A stretch of 64,000 nucleotides of DNA from Pseudoalteromonas luteoviolacea (GCF_021654285.1 NZ_JAKFZS010000002.1:1-64000); one strand, 5' to 3'. Positions 28,596 to 41,375 are shown, numbered from the stretch's first letter. Notes: generated by a model from the sequence alone, not told the origin. Numbers and translations are program-made.

Positions 28596-29909
28596 ATGGC
28601 ACAAATTTTCCGTGCTAAAAAAACATCTGGTAAAGGTGAGGTGATGGAAGTGGGTATTGACTCACTCGATCATCAAGGGCGAGGTGTAGCAAAATACAAA
28701 GGTAAAGTTGGTTTTATTGAAGGCGCTTTGCCTGGTGAGCGAGTTAAAATCAGGGTATCTCAACAAAAAGCGAAACTCTTTGAAGGTGTGGTTGAAAAAG
28801 TGATCACCGCAAGCGAGCAGCGCGTTGATGCATTTTGCCCTCACTATCAGCAATGTGGCGGCTGTTCATTGCAGCATTTAGACAAATCAGCGCAGCTAGG
28901 GCACAAGCAATTAGCAGTAGAAAAGTTGTTTTCCAAGTTTTCAGGTACTGATGTACTGCCATGGGCTAACCCAATTAAAAGCGACGGTAGGCATTATCGT
29001 CGAGCTGCCCGCATCGCGACGTATTTTGATAAAAAAGAAAAAGTACTCAAGCTTGGCTTTCGAGCAGCAAAATCAAAGAAGTTGGTCGATGTGGTTGACT
29101 GTGGCGTATTAACTCAGGTGTACCAATCCGTTTTTGTTGACCTCAGAGAGATATTGAATAGCCATTCACAGCTAAGAAGTGTCAGCCATATTCAATTATG
29201 TGAAGCTGACAACGCCCCGTACGTCCTTTTGCGTCATACCAAAGCAATTGACGATGAAGTTAAGCAAGGCGTACATACTCAGTTTGAGCAAAAAGGGTGG
29301 CGAGTCGTTTGGGATGATGGCAATGAAGAGCCATATTATTCAGCCTTACCTGAGTATCAAGTTGGTGGCACGGAATTTCAGTTTAGACTGAATAACTTTA
29401 TTCAAGTGAATGCTGCTGTTAACTCAGCCATGCTAGATCAAGCGCTGAATTGGCTAGAGTTAACAGGGCAGGAAAAGGTCCTTGATCTGTTTTGTGGCAT
29501 TGGTAATTTTTCGTTATTGTTCGCAAAACAAGCTAAGCAAGTAATTGGTGTCGAGGGAGTGGCTTCTTCGGTTGCAATGGCGACGCAAAATGCGCACACT
29601 AACAACATCGACAATGCACAGTTTTTCCAGTTTGATTTGACGCAAGAAATGGCTTCTGCACAGTGGTTTAGTCAAGAGCTAGACACTTTGGTATTAGACC
29701 CTTCTCGTACAGGCGCATACGATGTATTAAAGCAATTGCCATTGGGGCAATTTAATCAAGTGCTCTATGTGTCATGCGATCCCGTTACTTTGGCTCGAGA
29801 TAGCGCGTTAATTTTGCAGGCTGGATTTACTGCAAGCAAGGTTGCACTGATGGATATGTTCCCACACACCGGACATATTGAAACAATGGCGTTGTTCCAA
29901 AGGAGGTAG
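28596..29909 (+). CDS. rlmD: 23S rRNA (uracil-1939-C5)-methyltransferase
   Basis: SAM-dependent methyltransferase making m5U1939 in 23S rRNA. The 437 residues have an N-terminal TRAM domain, a 4Fe-4S cluster motif CPHYQQCGGC with a further Cys near VDVVDCG, the SAM loop DLFCGIGNFS, and the nucleophile region YVSCDPVTLARD. I chose ATG 28596 (MAQIFRAKK, AAGGGG before it) because it matches the E. coli start; an ATG at 28578 would add six residues. relA starts six bases after the stop. Confidence 0.95.
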   Translation: MAQIFRAKKTSGKGEVMEVGIDSLDHQGRGVAKYKGKVGFIEGALPGERVKIRVSQQKAKLFEGVVEKVITASEQRVDAFCPHYQQCGGCSLQHLDKSAQLGHKQLAVEKLFSKFSGTDVLPWANPIKSDGRHYRRAARIATYFDKKEKVLKLGFRAAKSKKLVDVVDCGVLTQVYQSVFVDLREILNSHSQLRSVSHIQLCEADNAPYVLLRHTKAIDDEVKQGVHTQFEQKGWRVVWDDGNEEPYYSALPEYQVGGTEFQFRLNNFIQVNAAVNSAMLDQALNWLELTGQEKVLDLFCGIGNFSLLFAKQAKQVIGVEGVASSVAMATQNAHTNNIDNAQFFQFDLTQEMASAQWFSQELDTLVLDPSRTGAYDVLKQLPLGQFNQVLYVSCDPVTLARDSALILQAGFTASKVALMDMFPHTGHIETMALFQRR

Positions 29910-29915
29910 TCAATA

Positions 29916-32072
29916 ATGGTAGCGACTCGCCAATCTCACCATACCACTTTGCCAGCAGATTTTGACGCGCGATTAGCGTTGTTAAAGCTGTCAGAGGATA
30001 AAACCGATCGACTCAGTGAGGCATATGCTTTGTGCCCCGCAGAAACCAATGAAGATCTGTTAGAAAAAGCCATTGAGATGGTTGAGATCTTGGCTGAGCT
30101 GAATTTTGACTCAGAATCCCTCGCGGGGGCATTTTTAACCCCTTATTTTATTGCTCAGCAACTTGATATTGAAGCGGTTGAAAAAGCGCTTGGTGAAAAC
30201 ATTGCCCTGTTGCTCAAAGGCGTTGAGCAAATGGCGTCAATCAGCACCTTGGCTCATCAGAGCAAAGGGAATGTCCAAATTGATAAAATTCGTCGCATGC
30301 TATTGGCGATGGTAGAAGATGTGCGCGCGGTGGTGATCAAGCTTGCGGAGCAGATCTGCTACCTCCGAAGTGTGAAAGACGCGTCTGAAGAAGAGCGTGT
30401 GGTTGCAGCAAAAACAACCGCCAATATTTTTGCCCCACTGGCCAATCGTCTGGGTATTGGCCAACTAAAGTGGGAACTTGAAGATCTCTCGTTTCGTTAT
30501 TTACATCCTGACAGCTATAAAACCATTGCTAAAAAGCTGGCTGATAAACGCCTTGCACGAGAAGCGTATATGAGCGACATGGTCTCAGCTGTGCAGCAAA
30601 AGCTGGCTGACGCTAATGTAAAAGCAGAGGTGTATGGTCGTCCAAAGCACATCTTTAGTATTTATAAAAAGATGTCGCAAAAAAATTATGAGTTCGAGCA
30701 GTTATTTGATATCCGCGCTATGCGTATCGTGGTTGACCAATTGCAGGATTGTTACGCTGCTCTTGGTATTGTGCATACAAACTGGCGCCATCTGAATAAA
30801 GAGTTCGATGATTATGTCGCAACGCCTAAGCCAAATGGCTATCAGTCTATTCACACTGTTGTGTTTGGACCTGAAGGCAAGACAGTCGAAATCCAGATCC
30901 GTACTCATGATATGCATAAAGATGCTGAGATGGGGGTCGCGGCACACTGGATGTATAAAGAAGGTGCACTGCCTGGGCGCGGCTCGGGTTATGAGCAAAA
31001 AATTAGTTGGCTAAGAAAACTCCTGCAATGGCAAGAAGAAGTAGTCGATGGTAGCGAGTTTGCCGAGGAGCTCAAAAACCAAGTCGTGGAAGACCGTGTG
31101 TATGTATTTACACCACGAGGAGATATTTTTGATTTGCCATTGGGCTCAACACCGCTGGATTTTGCTTATTATATTCACTCAAATGTCGGACATCGCTGCA
31201 TTGGTGCTAAGGTGTTTGGCAAAATTGTCCCGTTTACGTATAAGCTGTCTACAGGCGATCAAATAGAGATCTTAACGCAGAAGAATCCATCTCCAAGTCG
31301 TGATTGGCTCAATCCGTCATTGGGTTATATATACTCTTCGCGGGCTCGCAGCAAAATCCATCATTGGTTTAAACAGCAAGACAGAGATAAAAATCTGCAA
31401 GCGGGGAAGGAGATCCTTGATAGTCACTTACAAAAGCTGGATATCAGTTATAAAGAATTAGAGCCAGCCATTGAGCGCTTTAACTTTAGAGAGCTAGATG
31501 ACTTGATGGTGGCGATTGGTGCGGGCGATGTGCGTATCAATCAGTTCTTAAACTTTATACAAGATAAGCCTGAGGTTGAGCCTAAATTAAAGCTCAGCAC
31601 ACGTAAAAAACATAAAGGCGATAAAAACGGGATTGTTGTTGAAGGTGTGGGCAGCTTACTGAGCCATGTTGCTAAATGTTGTCAGCCTGTACCGGGTGAT
31701 GAGATAGTGGGCTACATTACGCAAGGCCGAGGTATCGCGGTACACCGTGCTGATTGTGACTCATTTGCACATATTACGCAGCAGCATCCTGAGCGAGAAA
31801 TTGCCGTGAGTTGGTCTGAAGATGTGCAATCATTTTATGAGATAACCATTCGCATCGAAGCTAATGACAGGCAGGGCCTTATTCGTGATATCAGTGCCAT
31901 TTTAGCGAATGAAAAAGTCAATGTGCTCAATATGAATGTGCAAACACAGCATGAAAAAGGGGTTGCCATTTTTACAATGAAAATTGAAGTGGGTGATTTA
32001 TCTGCAACGAATCGCTTACTGACTAAATTGCTGCAAACCGAAGGTGTGTTTGAAGCGAAGCGACAACATTGA
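29916..32072 (+). CDS. relA: (p)ppGpp synthetase I RelA
   Basis: Ribosome-bound synthetase that makes (p)ppGpp during amino-acid starvation. The 718 residues contain a degenerate hydrolase domain without the HD pair, and a synthetase domain with GRPKHIFSIYKKM, KPNGYQSIHTVVFGP and the EFDD version of the ExDD motif that marks monofunctional RelA. TGS (DRVYVFTPRGDIFDLP), a Cys-containing zinc-finger region (AKCCQPVPGD) and a C-terminal ACT domain follow. The AAAGGAGG ribosome site lies in the end of rlmD. E. coli RelA is 744 residues. Confidence 0.97.
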   Translation: MVATRQSHHTTLPADFDARLALLKLSEDKTDRLSEAYALCPAETNEDLLEKAIEMVEILAELNFDSESLAGAFLTPYFIAQQLDIEAVEKALGENIALLLKGVEQMASISTLAHQSKGNVQIDKIRRMLLAMVEDVRAVVIKLAEQICYLRSVKDASEEERVVAAKTTANIFAPLANRLGIGQLKWELEDLSFRYLHPDSYKTIAKKLADKRLAREAYMSDMVSAVQQKLADANVKAEVYGRPKHIFSIYKKMSQKNYEFEQLFDIRAMRIVVDQLQDCYAALGIVHTNWRHLNKEFDDYVATPKPNGYQSIHTVVFGPEGKTVEIQIRTHDMHKDAEMGVAAHWMYKEGALPGRGSGYEQKISWLRKLLQWQEEVVDGSEFAEELKNQVVEDRVYVFTPRGDIFDLPLGSTPLDFAYYIHSNVGHRCIGAKVFGKIVPFTYKLSTGDQIEILTQKNPSPSRDWLNPSLGYIYSSRARSKIHHWFKQQDRDKNLQAGKEILDSHLQKLDISYKELEPAIERFNFRELDDLMVAIGAGDVRINQFLNFIQDKPEVEPKLKLSTRKKHKGDKNGIVVEGVGSLLSHVAKCCQPVPGDEIVGYITQGRGIAVHRADCDSFAHITQQHPEREIAVSWSEDVQSFYEITIRIEANDRQGLIRDISAILANEKVNVLNMNVQTQHEKGVAIFTMKIEVGDLSATNRLLTKLLQTEGVFEAKRQH

Positions 32073-32081
32073 GAGTAAACA

Positions 32082-32861
32082 ATGAGTGAAAATATACATC
32101 GATTGCTAGAGATTATGGCCACGCTTCGCGACCCACAGAAAGGGTGTGATTGGGATAAGCAGCAAAACTTTAGCTCTATTGTGCCTCATACCCTCGAAGA
32201 GGCGCATGAAGTAGCTGATGCCATTGAGCAGCAAGATTATGTCGCGCTTAAAGATGAACTGGGAGATCTGCTATTTCAAGTGATCTTCTATGCCCAGCTT
32301 GGTAATGAAGCAGGGTTATTTGATTTTGAGTCTATCGTCGCTGGGCTCAATGACAAGTTGGTTAGGCGCCATCCCCATGTCTTCGATAAAAAAGCGGCAT
32401 TGACTGAGCAGGAGCTGGATGCCCAGTGGGAAGCGATTAAACAGTCAGAGCGCAAAGAAAAGCCCGAATTTGGTGCTGATGTGATCCAAGGTCTGCCGGC
32501 ACTCACACGTGCAAAAAAAATTCAAAAGCGTGCGGCGTCATTAGGGTTTGATTGGTCAGACTATCAAGGTGCGTTAGACAAGGTTGAAGAAGAGGTCGAT
32601 GAAGTGAAAGAAGCCTTAGCGCATGATCCCTATTCTGAGCACAGTGCAGAAGAGCTAGGTGATTTATTATTTGCAACGGTGAATGTTATTCGTCATACGA
32701 AACGCGACCCTGAGCAACTGTTACGCCAAGCAACACGAAAATTTAGCAATCGCTTTGTGCAAATTGAAGGGGTGTTGGCTAAGCAAAACTTAACCTTAGA
32801 AGAGGCAAGCCTTGCACAGATGGATGAGGCTTGGGAACTGATAAAAAAGCGTGCAAAGTAA
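32082..32861 (+). CDS. mazG: Nucleoside triphosphate pyrophosphohydrolase MazG
   Basis: All-alpha NTP pyrophosphatase that hydrolyses dNTPs and NTPs to monophosphates and lowers ppGpp in E. coli. The 259 residues (E. coli 263) have two MazG domains. The N-terminal copy has CDWDKQQNF and the metal-binding EEAHEVADAIE..DELGDLLFQ. The C-terminal copy has KVEEEVDEVKEAL..EELGDLLFA. It lies nine bases after relA, so it is likely co-transcribed. Confidence 0.96.
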   Translation: MSENIHRLLEIMATLRDPQKGCDWDKQQNFSSIVPHTLEEAHEVADAIEQQDYVALKDELGDLLFQVIFYAQLGNEAGLFDFESIVAGLNDKLVRRHPHVFDKKAALTEQELDAQWEAIKQSERKEKPEFGADVIQGLPALTRAKKIQKRAASLGFDWSDYQGALDKVEEEVDEVKEALAHDPYSEHSAEELGDLLFATVNVIRHTKRDPEQLLRQATRKFSNRFVQIEGVLAKQNLTLEEASLAQMDEAWELIKKRAK

Positions 32862-32910
32862 ATCCGCTGCTTGAGTAGACAATTTGTGCTGGATTGCTAA
32901 TCACGTTTTT

Positions 32911-32918
32911 GCTATACT
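32911..32918 (+). promoter_or_regulatory. Extended -10 promoter upstream of pyrG
   Basis: TGC-TATACT in a T-rich context, an extended -10 element, about 58 bases before the pyrG ATG. No -35 at a standard distance is convincing, which fits an extended -10 promoter. Confidence 0.5.
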
Positions 32919-32960
32919 ATCGCCCCGTCTTGATTCTTATTTAAATTCCATTTTCCTTGA

Positions 32961-34610
<1,650 letters not shown>

Positions 34611-34613
34611 AAG

Positions 34614-34644
34614 AAAAAGCCGTGCACGAGTGCACGGCTTTTTT
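34614..34644 (+). terminator. Rho-independent terminator after pyrG
   Basis: AAAAAGCCGTGCA/TGCACGGCTTTTTT around CGAG, a 13-base stem ending in a T tract. Confidence 0.92.
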
Positions 34645-34661
34645 GTTTTAATACCTATGGT

Positions 34662-34704
34662 ATTGCTATGCGACTGAAACACACAAACACGGTTGCATAG
34701 CAAT
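34662..34704. promoter_or_regulatory. Inverted repeat upstream of eno
   Basis: Perfect ten-base arms ATTGCTATGC (34662-34671) and GCATAGCAAT (34695-34704), 23 bases apart, beginning after the pyrG terminator and ending about 52 bases before eno. The spacing of the arm centres (33 bases, about three helical turns) would suit a dimer-of-dimers operator; an RNA hairpin is the alternative. Confidence 0.45.
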
Positions 34705-34723
34705 GCGAATTAAGCAGAAATAA

Positions 34724-36049
<1,326 letters not shown>

Positions 36050-36068
36050 TCGACTTTTATTTGAATTT

Positions 36069-36098
36069 AAAAAGCCATGCAATTGCATGGCTTTTTTT
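36069..36098 (+). terminator. Rho-independent terminator after eno
   Basis: AAAAGCCATGCAA/TTGCATGGCTTTT, a 12-13-base perfect stem with a T tract; may also serve the convergent mutH. Confidence 0.9.
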
Positions 36099-36119
36099 AT
36101 GCTTGTTTAATGACACAAA

Positions 36120-36794
36120 TTAATGATTAAAGTGCTGTGCCAGTATGTTTTGGGTAAATTGAGTTTTTAAATAAAACCCTCTAGGGAGTGTTTTGATTAA
36201 CCCGCCTTGTGGACCAATAGCGTCTGTTAGAGCTTTACTGTTGGCTGCTTTTGGTCGGATCTGCATGACTTCTCCAAGGTGACCTGATATTTCATCTACC
36301 CGACCAAGTGCAATTAATTCAATTTGCTCTTCCCAGTCTCGTTGCAGCTGGGCTTCTTGCACTGAATTTGGTTGCCACAAAAAGCCGCTGCCCACAGTTC
36401 TGTCTACGGGAGCGATATCACGTTCAGCTAATATTGGTAGCCACAATACGTGGTTAAGCTTTTTTTTCACACTGGAGTTTTGCCAAGTAAGCCCGGTTAA
36501 ATTCGTCAGCGGTACAACTGATACATAAGTGGTCTCTAATGGTTTACCGGCATAACTGAGAGGGAGTGTTTTGAGTTCTACACCGATATGCTCAAAGTCC
36601 GGCACTGGCTTTGATCCAGCACTGGCACCTAAGACATACTCAATCAGCTGACCTGGCCAGCCCTTTTCTCTGAGTAAATCATCTGGGCTTTTAAAGTGGT
36701 ACTGAGCAGCAAGCTCTCCCAGTGTTAACCCTGCGATAGCCTCAACGCGGAGCAGTAATTCAGCGATGCTTGTTGGGGGAGAGGGTCGAAGCAT
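36120..36794 (-). CDS. mutH: DNA mismatch repair endonuclease MutH
   Basis: Methyl-directed mismatch-repair nickase that cuts the unmethylated strand at hemimethylated GATC. The 224 residues (E. coli 229) have the catalytic Asp66, Glu73 and Lys75 in PDFEHIGVELKTLPL. Its presence implies Dam methylation in this organism. Divergent from rppH across a spacer rich in DnaA boxes. Confidence 0.96.
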   Translation of the reverse strand: MLRPSPPTSIAELLLRVEAIAGLTLGELAAQYHFKSPDDLLREKGWPGQLIEYVLGASAGSKPVPDFEHIGVELKTLPLSYAGKPLETTYVSVVPLTNLTGLTWQNSSVKKKLNHVLWLPILAERDIAPVDRTVGSGFLWQPNSVQEAQLQRDWEEQIELIALGRVDEISGHLGEVMQIRPKAANSKALTDAIGPQGGLIKTLPRGFYLKTQFTQNILAQHFNH

Positions 36795-37220
36795 AATTAG
36801 GATCTTATAGTGATTTTGATGTACAGATTTTATCAGAATTCACAGGAACTGTGGATTAACTTAGGTTGGGTGTTTTTTGTACTGATGTGTGTTGCTGCTA
36901 TTTCACCCAACAAAAAAAGCAATGTGAATACTTTAATTGCTTGATATATATATGTTTTATGTGTTTTTGTATGGTTTTAGATATCACCTTTTTGGTAATA
37001 AATTGGATAAATACAGATATATAAACAATATTATCCACAGTTTCTGTGGAGAAGTTGGCTTTTTGGTACTGGATTTGTGGATTTGTTTGTAAAATCGACT
37101 TGTTTACACTGACTTATGCACAAGCTGTGAGTAACTTGAGTAAAAGCGGGAATAATATTTGCTGATGCCATCGAGATATGGAACAATCAAATAAAATAGA
37201 CATAAGAATGAGGCGCTAAG
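36795..37220. other. mutH-rppH intergenic region, AT-rich with DnaA-box cluster
   Basis: 426 bases without a gene. The middle part (about 36920-37030) is very AT-rich with TATATATA-like runs. Five DnaA-box-like 9-mers lie between 36850 and 37122 and are listed separately. Promoters for mutH (left) and rppH (right) must also be here, but none is clear. Confidence 0.5.
36850..37122. promoter_or_regulatory. DnaA-box cluster, DARS-like candidate
   Basis: TTATCCACA (37031-37039, perfect box) faces TGTGGAGAA (37045-37053, one mismatch on the other strand), the two ends five bases apart. TTATGCACA (37114-37122) fits TTATNCACA. TGTGGATTA (36850-36858) has one mismatch, and TGTGGATTT (37076-37084) two. 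From memory, the DnaA-reactivating sequence DARS2 of E. coli lies next to mutH, so the position is suggestive. Confidence 0.5.
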
Positions 37221-37739
37221 GTGATTGATGCCGAAGGATTTCGTGCCAATGTGGGAATTGTCATATGTAACAACCAAGGGCAAGTTTTTTGGGCAAGGCG
37301 CTACGGTCAGCACTCATGGCAGTTTCCCCAAGGGGGCGTGGACGAAGGTGAAACCCCTGAACAAACCATGTATAGAGAGCTTCATGAAGAAGTAGGGCTT
37401 AGGCCTGAGGACGTAGAAATTGTCGCGAGCTCAAAGCATTGGTTGAGATATAAGCTACCTAAGAGATTGATCCGCAAAGACTCAAGTCCAGTTTGTATTG
37501 GGCAAAAGCAGAAGTGGTTTCTACTCAAGTTAAGGTGCAAAGATGAAGAGGTAGATCTACTCAGAACGCATCATCCAGAGTTTGATGATTGGCGTTGGGT
37601 GAGTTATTGGTATCCAGTACGTCAAGTTGTTTCGTTTAAAAGAGATGTGTATCGTCGAGTAATGAAGGAATTTGCGCCTTTTGCTATGCCTTTTAACCGA
37701 AAAGAACATAATCATAAAGATCATTGGCGAAGACGGTAA
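37221..37739 (+). CDS. rppH: RNA pyrophosphohydrolase RppH
   Basis: Nudix hydrolase that removes pyrophosphate from 5'-triphosphorylated mRNA, starting RNase E-dependent decay. The 172 residues (E. coli 176) carry the full Nudix box at 38-60 ([11 protein letters not shown] then REL, HEEVGL) with metal-binding Glu53, Glu56 and Glu57. GTG start at 37221, with GAGG before it; the first residues match E. coli MID-G-RPNVGIVI. ptsP follows after 13 bases. Confidence 0.97.
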   Translation: MIDAEGFRANVGIVICNNQGQVFWARRYGQHSWQFPQGGVDEGETPEQTMYRELHEEVGLRPEDVEIVASSKHWLRYKLPKRLIRKDSSPVCIGQKQKWFLLKLRCKDEEVDLLRTHHPEFDDWRWVSYWYPVRQVVSFKRDVYRRVMKEFAPFAMPFNRKEHNHKDHWRRR

Positions 37740-37752
37740 ATAGGGTATCAAA

Positions 37753-40038
37753 GTGCTAGCAACGTTAAGGTCAATAGCTCAATCGGTCTCTCAGCAAGAC
37801 AACTTAAGTGACGCGTTAAACCTTTTCGTTGCAATGGTCAAAAGCGCAATGCAAACAGATTGTTGCTCGATTTATTTTGCAGATTACAGTCAAGATAATT
37901 TTGTTTTAATGGCCAGCGATGGCCTTAATCCAGATGCGGTGGGAAAATTTCGTATTGGTTTTACCGAAGGTTTAGTTGGCCTTGTAGCCCAGCGCGAAGA
38001 AACGATTAACATTGCCCAGGCGCAAATTCATCCTCGCTTTAAGCATTCACCTGAGGTGCAAGAAGAAGGGTATAATGCCTTTTTGTCAGTGCCTGTGATC
38101 CACCAGCGTAAGGTCTTAGGGGTCATTGTTGTTCAACAAAAAAATACCCGAGTATTTAGTAACGACGAAGAGTCTTTTTTGATCACTTTATCTGCTCAGC
38201 TCGCTTCACAACTCGCTCATGTTGAGCTGCAAACATTACTTAAACAAGATGCCAGTAATCATAAGACATCGGTATTAAAAGGCGTCGCAAGTACGCCTGG
38301 TATTGCACTGGGTAAAGCTTATGTCATGCTTCCTAAACTTGATTTCACCAGTATTGAATCTACTCAGAGCGACAATTTCTCGGAGCAAAAAAAGCTGTTT
38401 AAGCAGGCTGTTGAGGCAACGCGTCATGAATTTCATGTTTTAGCTAACCGACTCTCTTTAACGCTACCCAAAGAGGCGTTAGCGGTATTTGAAGTATACC
38501 AACAGCTGTTAGATGCACGTAGTCTAGGCCAGCAAGTAACAAAGGAAATGGAACTTGGGTGGGATGCTAAATCGGCACTGAAACATGTGATAGAAGATTT
38601 AGTCACACAATTTGAAGCAATGCAGGATCCCTATATAAAAGAGCGGGCTGTAGATGTAAAAGATTTAGGGCTGCGGGTACTTCATCACCTTGTAAGCACA
38701 GAGTCGGTTTCAAAGTATTACCATGAACAAACTATCTTAGTGGCTGAAACACTGACCCCAGCGATGCTAGCACAAGTTCCTAAAGAAAACTTAGTGGGAG
38801 TGGTCAGTGTTCACGGTTCAGCAAATTCCCATGCTTCGATTTTGACTCGCGCGATGGGGATACCCGCGATTTGGGGTATCGAAAATCTGCCGCTCTTACA
38901 ATTTGAAGATAAACACATCATTCTGGATGCTTATGCTGGCAAGGTATATATCTCTCCCTCTAAAGTATTGAAAAAAGAGTATGAGGCGCTTCGGCAAAAA
39001 GAGAGCCAGTTACATGATAAGTTTGATGCTGAGCATGATTTACCTCCCGTTACTCTCGACGGAGAGCGGATCAGTTTATTGTTAAATGCTGGTCTTGATC
39101 TTTCTACAGAGCATGCCAGTGCTAAATTTAGTGATGGTGTGGGTCTATATCGGACAGAGTCTTGGTTTATGCAGCGCGGACAATTCCCATCTCAAGCTGA
39201 GCAGGAGCAATGTTATAGAGAGGTACTGTCTTCATATCACCCTGAACCTGTTGTGATGAGAACACTGGATATTGGTGGTGATAAAGTTTTAGATTACTTT
39301 GATATTGAAGAGGAGAATCCATTTTTAGGTTGGCGTGGTGTTCGCATTACTTTAGACCACCCTGAACTTTTCCTTGATCAATTGAAGGCCATGATTAAAG
39401 CGAATGCTGGTTTAGGTAACTTACGGATCATGTTGCCGATGATCAGCCACACAGAAGAAGTTGATGAAGCGTTAGCACTGCTGGAACAAGCCTACTTTGA
39501 ACTGCAAGAAGAGTGGGCAGATCAGTTTTATCAAATAGATAAACCTGAAGTCGGGGTCATGATTGAGGTCCCCTCCAGTATATTTTTGTTACCTGAGTGG
39601 GCCAATAAAGTCGATTTTTGTTCTGTTGGAAGTAATGATCTGACTCAATACTTACTGGCGGTAGATAGAGCGAATTCACGGGTGGCTAAATTATTTGAGC
39701 CTTATCACCCCAGCGTGTTAAGGGCGTTAAATCGCATTGCAAAAGAGTGCCAAGCATTGGAGCTACCGTTTAGCTTGTGCGGGGAGTTGGGCTCTGAGCC
39801 TGAGGGGACTATTTTGCTCATCGCGATGGGGTATCGCAAGTTAAGTATGAATATATCAGCATTAAATAAAGTTAAATGGGTTCTTAGAAGATTGAAGGTA
39901 AAGGATATGGAGGAATTGCTTGAGCAATGCTTGCAAGCATCTAATGCAATCCAAGTACACCGCTATTTAAGAGATTTTATCGTTGAGCAAGGCCTAAGCG
40001 AAATTATTTATACCCAAAGCGGAGCTGATAATCTCTAA
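37753..40038 (+). CDS. ptsP: Phosphoenolpyruvate-protein phosphotransferase PtsP (EI-Ntr)
   Basis: First enzyme of the nitrogen-related PTS; it takes phosphate from PEP and passes it to NPr. The 761 residues begin with a GAF domain (about 15-165), then the EI N-terminal and phospho-histidine domain with His in ANSHASILTRAMGIPA, and the PEP-binding barrel (RTESWFMQRGQFPS, MIEVPSSIFLL, CSVGSNDLTQYLLAVDR, SLCGELGSEP). GTG start at 37753, close behind rppH, as in E. coli. Confidence 0.97.
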   Translation: MLATLRSIAQSVSQQDNLSDALNLFVAMVKSAMQTDCCSIYFADYSQDNFVLMASDGLNPDAVGKFRIGFTEGLVGLVAQREETINIAQAQIHPRFKHSPEVQEEGYNAFLSVPVIHQRKVLGVIVVQQKNTRVFSNDEESFLITLSAQLASQLAHVELQTLLKQDASNHKTSVLKGVASTPGIALGKAYVMLPKLDFTSIESTQSDNFSEQKKLFKQAVEATRHEFHVLANRLSLTLPKEALAVFEVYQQLLDARSLGQQVTKEMELGWDAKSALKHVIEDLVTQFEAMQDPYIKERAVDVKDLGLRVLHHLVSTESVSKYYHEQTILVAETLTPAMLAQVPKENLVGVVSVHGSANSHASILTRAMGIPAIWGIENLPLLQFEDKHIILDAYAGKVYISPSKVLKKEYEALRQKESQLHDKFDAEHDLPPVTLDGERISLLLNAGLDLSTEHASAKFSDGVGLYRTESWFMQRGQFPSQAEQEQCYREVLSSYHPEPVVMRTLDIGGDKVLDYFDIEEENPFLGWRGVRITLDHPELFLDQLKAMIKANAGLGNLRIMLPMISHTEEVDEALALLEQAYFELQEEWADQFYQIDKPEVGVMIEVPSSIFLLPEWANKVDFCSVGSNDLTQYLLAVDRANSRVAKLFEPYHPSVLRALNRIAKECQALELPFSLCGELGSEPEGTILLIAMGYRKLSMNISALNKVKWVLRRLKVKDMEELLEQCLQASNAIQVHRYLRDFIVEQGLSEIIYTQSGADNL

Positions 40039-40510
40039 CCTGTCACGATGGTTATTCACGCTCAGATTATAACTTATCATGGTATAGTCTTTTATTTATT
40101 GCCAATTACAGTCTTTTGGTAAGCTCAACTCAATGCCTTCTCACAATGCTGTCATATTTTAGCAAAGTAACCACTTACATACCTTTTGCCAGTAACCGCT
40201 TTGAAAGTAGATACGGCACGCGCTATTGCTAACCCAGAGATATTGATATTCTAAAAGATTTAATTTAAAAGAGAGATTTGTGGCTTATTTTTGTCAAAAT
40301 GCCCAGTAGTGAAAAGTTAACTTTTAATAAGAGCCTTTTAAGGTATGTTTACTTAACTGATTTATTTGGTATGGTACTGACTTCTTGGCTTTGAACATGG
40401 CAGAGTGTGAAAGCCACACATAATTGACCAGTAGCAACAATTAAAAAAAGGTGTTTGTGTTCAACTCAAGTATGAATACAAGCAAAACGTTATTTTATTG
40501 AGGGAAAGCG
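40039..40510. other. Intergenic region between ptsP and lgt
   Basis: 472 bases without a convincing gene. It holds the palindrome AAAAGTTAACTTTT (40312-40325) and several AT-rich stretches; the lgt promoter must be here but is not obvious. No terminator is evident after ptsP. Confidence 0.4.
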
Positions 40511-41311
40511 ATGGCTTTGCAGTTTCCGGAAATCGATCCGATTATTTTTTCAGTCGGGCCTTTAAGTGTCCGTTGGTACGGCCTTATGTACTTAATCGGC
40601 TTTGCATTTGCAATGTGGTGGGCAAATAAAGAAGCGGAAAAACCCAATTCGGGATGGACCAAAGACCAAGTAAGTGACCTGCTTTTTTACGGTATGTTGG
40701 GGGTTATTTTAGGTGGCCGCGTTGGTTATGTGCTGTTTTATAAATTTTCTGCCTTTTTATCTGACCCGATCATGCTGTTTAAAGTATGGGAAGGAGGGAT
40801 GTCTTTCCATGGTGGAGCATTAGGCGTAATAACCGCAATTTTCATTTTTGCATGGCGCACTAATAAATCGCCTTTGGCTGTGGGGGACTTTGTTGTGCCT
40901 ATGGTGCCTATTGGGCTTTTAGCAGGTCGAATTGGTAACTTCATTAATGGTGAGCTTTGGGGTCGTCCAACTGATGTACCGTGGGCAGTTATTTTCCCGG
41001 GCACGGATGCTGGTGGTGTACCTAGACATCCGTCCCAGCTATACGAAGCTTTATTTGAAGGATTGGTCTTATTTTTGATTTTAGTCTGGTATCGCAATCA
41101 GCCTCGACCAGCAGGCAGCATCGCAGGCCTGTTCTTGCTGGGTTATGGTACATTTAGATTTGCTATTGAATACTTCCGTGAACCAGATTCGCATATTGGC
41201 TTGTATGCAGGTGTGATTTCTCAAGGTCAAATCTTATCACTACCAATGATCATCGGTGGTCTGGGTTTGATGGTGTGGGCACACCGACGTGAAGCGACAA
41301 AAACAGCATAG
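40511..41311 (+). CDS. lgt: Prolipoprotein diacylglyceryl transferase
   Basis: Inner-membrane enzyme that transfers diacylglycerol from phosphatidylglycerol to the lipobox cysteine of prolipoproteins. The 266 residues (E. coli 291) have about seven membrane helices, the Lgt signature [16 protein letters not shown], and [11 protein letters not shown] with the catalytic-region His. ATG 40511 follows GAGGGAA. In many relatives thyA follows directly; here a copper-resistance block intervenes. Confidence 0.97.
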   Translation: MALQFPEIDPIIFSVGPLSVRWYGLMYLIGFAFAMWWANKEAEKPNSGWTKDQVSDLLFYGMLGVILGGRVGYVLFYKFSAFLSDPIMLFKVWEGGMSFHGGALGVITAIFIFAWRTNKSPLAVGDFVVPMVPIGLLAGRIGNFINGELWGRPTDVPWAVIFPGTDAGGVPRHPSQLYEALFEGLVLFLILVWYRNQPRPAGSIAGLFLLGYGTFRFAIEYFREPDSHIGLYAGVISQGQILSLPMIIGGLGLMVWAHRREATKTA

Positions 41312-41320
41312 TAAAACTGG

Positions 41321-41352
41321 GTGTTTAGCGAAGAAGCTTCTTCGCTAAACAC
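41321..41352. repeat. Perfect 32-base palindrome after lgt
   Basis: GTGTTTAGCGAAGAAG followed at once by its own reverse complement CTTCTTCGCTAAACAC, nine bases after the lgt stop. As RNA it would form a long hairpin with a tight loop, but no T tract follows, so it is an atypical terminator. The outer motif TTTAGCG recurs in a second inverted pair at 41376-41409. Confidence 0.8.
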
Positions 41353-41375
41353 AAACAGCAATTTATTAATGGTCA

